The notes under the pieces: generated by a model
What the model saw: only the letters and a program-made list of their open reading frames with translations
Database searches by the model: none
What the model was told of the DNA's origin: nothing
Assembly: GCF_004193775.1 (NCBI RefSeq)
Contig: NC_041012.1
Span: 10,685,223-10,749,222, forward strand
DNA: 64,000 bases
Direction: 5' to 3'
From: Glycine soja
Taxonomy: Eukaryota > Streptophyta > Magnoliopsida > Fabales > Fabaceae
Made by a program: the position numbers and the translations under genes
Shown: positions 61,757-64,000 of the stretch, one piece after another
How positions within the stretch are numbered: the stretch's first letter is position 1
Layout of the letters: each line of letters starts with the position of its first letter

Positions 61757-61861
61757 TCCATGCATTTTACGTAACAAAACAACCCCCCCTTGTTAAATTT
61801 TTGAAAACAACCCCATCTGGGAAAATATTTTGTAAAAGAACCCCAGATGGGGAAATTTGCC
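61757..61861 (-). repeat. right terminal inverted repeat of the Mutator-like element
   Basis: Reverse complement of the left TIR with several substitutions. Ends ATTTGCC immediately before the target duplication. Confidence 0.92.
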
Positions 61862-61871
61862 TATGAGTGTG
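61862..61871. repeat. target-site duplication of the Mutator-like element, right
   Basis: TATGAGTGTG, identical to 54378-54387. Confidence 0.93.
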
Positions 61872-62664
61872 ACTCGATCTAGCAAACCATGTTCAAATTT
61901 GCAATGTATCAATGTTTGATCTCCAAATTCGAGCAACCATAGTACTTCATAAACCATATGAGCATATTATGGAAACGAGATGAAAACTAGGGTGTGATAG
62001 TCTAACTACTTTTACACCGTGCCAAAGAATATTTAACCGTTGGATACAAGCTTATAAAAATGAAAGGCATGAATCGAATGTGATAATTTGGTCTCAACTA
62101 CTCGATCCGGTGAGTGACAACATCGTACGCATTAGAAGCCCAGATCTAGTTTTTTTTTTTTATGGTATCTGAGTTTTTTTGTCAAAGATCATCCTTCAAA
62201 GACAAATGCTAATGGTGGTTTAGGCATGAAAAGGAAGCTCCGTCAAAAAAACGTTATCTTGCAAAAGATCTCACACAATGCGGGCAAAACATCAAAGAAG
62301 ATGAAAACTAAGAAGGAAGACAATACGTTTTAATTTTTTTATTAATTTATTTCTGTTGACCACGCTAATTTTCAATAATCTCCAATTATCCCTTAATTTC
62401 AAAGGATACATATCCTACACTCTATTTATTTTCCAATCACTTGCGAAAAAGATGTTTTACTTTTACCACCTTAGTCTCCGAAACGAAACAATCAATAGAC
62501 CATATGAGCAAAAACTTATATCATTGTTCAAGTAGAAACGGGGAAAAGTACATTAAAAAAAGAGAGAAAAATAAAATCGCAATTAAAAACATAATGACAC
62601 GCTGTTATCTAAACTTCAAAAGGGTCTTTGACAAAATCAAGAACAACCCATGAGAATCTTCTGC
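61872..62664. other. intergenic DNA and Hsp70 3'UTR
   Basis: Less AT-rich than most intergenic parts. A 50-codon open frame ending at about 62332 has a Lys-rich tail (KTSKKMKTKKED) but no recognisable domain. The stretch next to 62664 is the Hsp70 3'UTR on the minus strand. Confidence 0.5.
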
Positions 62665-64000
62665 TTAATCGACTTCCTCAATTTTGGGTCCAGCACCGCT
62701 TCCACTGCCAGCTGCAGGACCATCCTCATCCATGGCTCCACCCGCATCACCACCAGCACCCTGGTACATCTTTGCTATGATGGGATTACAAATGCTCTCC
62801 AACTCCTTCATCTTATCCTCAAATTCGTCAGCCTCAGCAAGTTGGTTTCCATCTAGCCATTGGATAGCCTGCTCAATCGCATCTTCAATTTTCTTCTTAT
62901 CATCAGAAGACAGTTTGGAAGCAATCTTGTCATCCTTGATTGTGTTCCTCATGTTATAGGCATAATTTTCCAATGCATTTTTGGCCTCCACTTTCTTCTT
63001 ATGCTCCTCGTCCTCAGACTTGTATTTCTCAGCTTCCTGCACCATCTTCTCAATCTCCTCCTTAGAAAGCCTGCCCTTGTCGTTGGTAATTGTAATCTTG
63101 TTCTTCTGTCCAGTGGTTTTGTCCTCCGCAGACACGTTCAATATACCGTTGGCATCAATGTCGAAGCAAACAGTGATCTGAGGAACACCTCTGGGAGCAG
63201 GAGGAATTCCAGATAACTCAAATTTGCCAAGCAAATTGTTGTCACGAGTCCTCGTTCGTTCACCTTCATAGACCTGAATCAACACACCGGGCTGGTTGTC
63301 AGAGTAGGTTGAGAACACCTGCTCCTTCTTGGTGGGAATGGTTGTGTTTCTGGGAATCAACACAGTCATGACTCCTCCTGCAGTCTCCAAACCAGTGGAT
63401 AGAGGAGTAACATCCAACAAAAGAAGATCCTGCACTTTCTCATTACCCTCGCCACTGAGAATAGCAGCCTGCACTGCAGCACCATAAGCAACAGCTTCAT
63501 CTGGGTTAATACTCTTGCAAAGTTCCTTTCCGTTGAAGAAGTCCTGCAACAACTGTTGAACCTTGGGAATCCTAGTAGAACCACCAACAAGAACAACATC
63601 ATGGACGGTACTCTTATCCATCTTGGCATCCCGCAAACACTTCTCCACGGGCTCCATGCACTTCCTGAATAAATCCATGTTTAGCTCTTCAAAACGGGCA
63701 CGGGTAATGGTTGTGTAGAAGTCAATACCCTCGTACAAGGAATCAATCTCTATGGTGGTTTGAGCAGTGGAAGAGAGAGTCCTCTTTGCCCGCTCACATG
63801 CTGTTCTCAACCTCCTCAGAGCTCTGGCATTTCCACTGATATCCTTCTTGTTCTTCCTCTTGAATTCCTGAACAAAATGGTTCACCATTCTGTTATCAAA
63901 ATCTTCACCTCCCAAGTGAGTATCACCAGCAGTGGCCTTCACCTCGAAAATACCCTCCTCGATGGTGAGAAGAGAGACATCAAAAGTCCCACCACCGAGA
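62665..64000 (-). CDS. cytosolic Hsp70 / HSC70, C-terminal 444 residues (runs off the window)
   Basis: A single uninterrupted minus-strand frame from the window edge to TAA (62667-62665). The visible part starts in the nucleotide-binding domain at [20 protein letters not shown], the second Hsp70 signature, and includes [18 protein letters not shown] (third signature). The interdomain linker [17 protein letters not shown] follows, then the substrate-binding domain ([20 protein letters not shown]) and the helical lid. The end [10 protein letters not shown] is the EEVD tail of cytosolic/nuclear Hsp70s, which binds TPR co-chaperones such as HOP and CHIP; ER forms end in HDEL. Full length should be near 650 residues, so about 200 lie beyond 64000. 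It is an ATP-driven chaperone for folding and client transfer. The start, any intron and the promoter are outside the window, so constitutive versus heat-induced cannot be decided. No damage is seen. Confidence 0.97.
   Translation of the reverse strand, partial: LGGGTFDVSLLTIEEGIFEVKATAGDTHLGGEDFDNRMVNHFVQEFKRKNKKDISGNARALRRLRTACERAKRTLSSTAQTTIEIDSLYEGIDFYTTITRARFEELNMDLFRKCMEPVEKCLRDAKMDKSTVHDVVLVGGSTRIPKVQQLLQDFFNGKELCKSINPDEAVAYGAAVQAAILSGEGNEKVQDLLLLDVTPLSTGLETAGGVMTVLIPRNTTIPTKKEQVFSTYSDNQPGVLIQVYEGERTRTRDNNLLGKFELSGIPPAPRGVPQITVCFDIDANGILNVSAEDKTTGQKNKITITNDKGRLSKEEIEKMVQEAEKYKSEDEEHKKKVEAKNALENYAYNMRNTIKDDKIASKLSSDDKKKIEDAIEQAIQWLDGNQLAEADEFEDKMKELESICNPIIAKMYQGAGGDAGGAMDEDGPAAGSGSGAGPKIEEVD

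Larger units (their letters stand above)
54388..61861. mobile_element. Mutator-like element, 7474 bp, with PMD and MURA-type genes
   Basis: Terminal inverted repeats of about 105 bp (54388-54493 and 61757-61861) start GGCAAATTT and share CATCTGGGGTTCTTTTACAA and CAGATGGGG. A perfect 10-bp direct repeat TATGAGTGTG flanks the element, within the 9-11 bp expected of Mutator insertions. It encodes a MURA-type transposase on - (57261-59453) and a plant-mobile-domain protein on + (56355-57199), convergent and both truncated at about 57.2-57.3 kb. Each sub-terminal region carries a cluster of GC-rich palindromes. Without the transposase C-terminus it is unlikely to move itself. The perfect target duplication argues for a fairly young insertion. 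Confidence 0.95.

Noticed and set aside
61482..61866. Two overlapping plus-strand frames of 63 and 84 codons
   Set aside because: They read through the GC-rich palindromes and the TIR of the Mutator-like element.
62684..63216. Plus-strand frames of 66-118 codons opposite Hsp70
   Set aside because: Antisense shadows of the Hsp70 coding sequence.

Overview
The window is AT-rich plant nuclear DNA: spliced genes with GT-AG introns, plant-only protein families (Dof, WOX, PUB U-box, plant mobile domain), (TA)n microsatellites and many degraded transposons. The gene set and repeat style suggest a legume, most likely soybean or a close relative; this is inferred from protein sequence, not proven.

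Four host genes are recognisable. A PUB13-type U-box/ARM ubiquitin ligase (6016-10198, +) has four coding exons. A two-exon Dof zinc-finger transcription factor of the OBP3/Dof5.1 type lies at 15741-16898 (-). A two-exon WUSCHEL-related homeobox gene closest to WOX2 lies at 41562-43059 (-). The C-terminal two thirds of a cytosolic Hsp70 ending in EEVD (62665-64000, -) runs off the right edge. They are unrelated neighbours, each with its own control region; there is no operon-like logic.

The rest is mostly mobile DNA. In order: a long imperfect inverted repeat (4704-5369); a decayed LINE RNase H relic just downstream of PUB13 (10740-11612); a 7.26-kb non-autonomous CACTA element (19904-27162) with diverged terminal repeats, a broken En/Spm ORF and a captured fragment of isopropylmalate isomerase small subunit; a hAT-like non-autonomous element (30932-32256); a foldback MITE (39999-40255); an internally deleted Copia retrotransposon with LTRs, PBS and decayed gag/integrase/RT/RNase H (44367-47720); a foldback MITE nested in a larger terminal-inverted-repeat element (52502-53473); and a 7.47-kb Mutator-like element (54388-61861) with a perfect 10-bp target duplication.

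The Mutator-like element is the most interesting object. It carries a plant-mobile-domain gene on + and a MURA-type transposase on -, convergent, and both lose their 3' ends at the same point. It also holds a set of short GC-rich palindromes inside both ends, a roughly 135-bp repeat array in the PMD leader intron, and a 1.35-kb minisatellite with a 502-bp higher-order period upstream of the transposase.

Long stretches (1-4700, 11.6-15.7 kb, 17.1-19.9 kb, 27.2-30.9 kb, 32.3-41.5 kb, 47.7-52.5 kb) hold no gene I can support.
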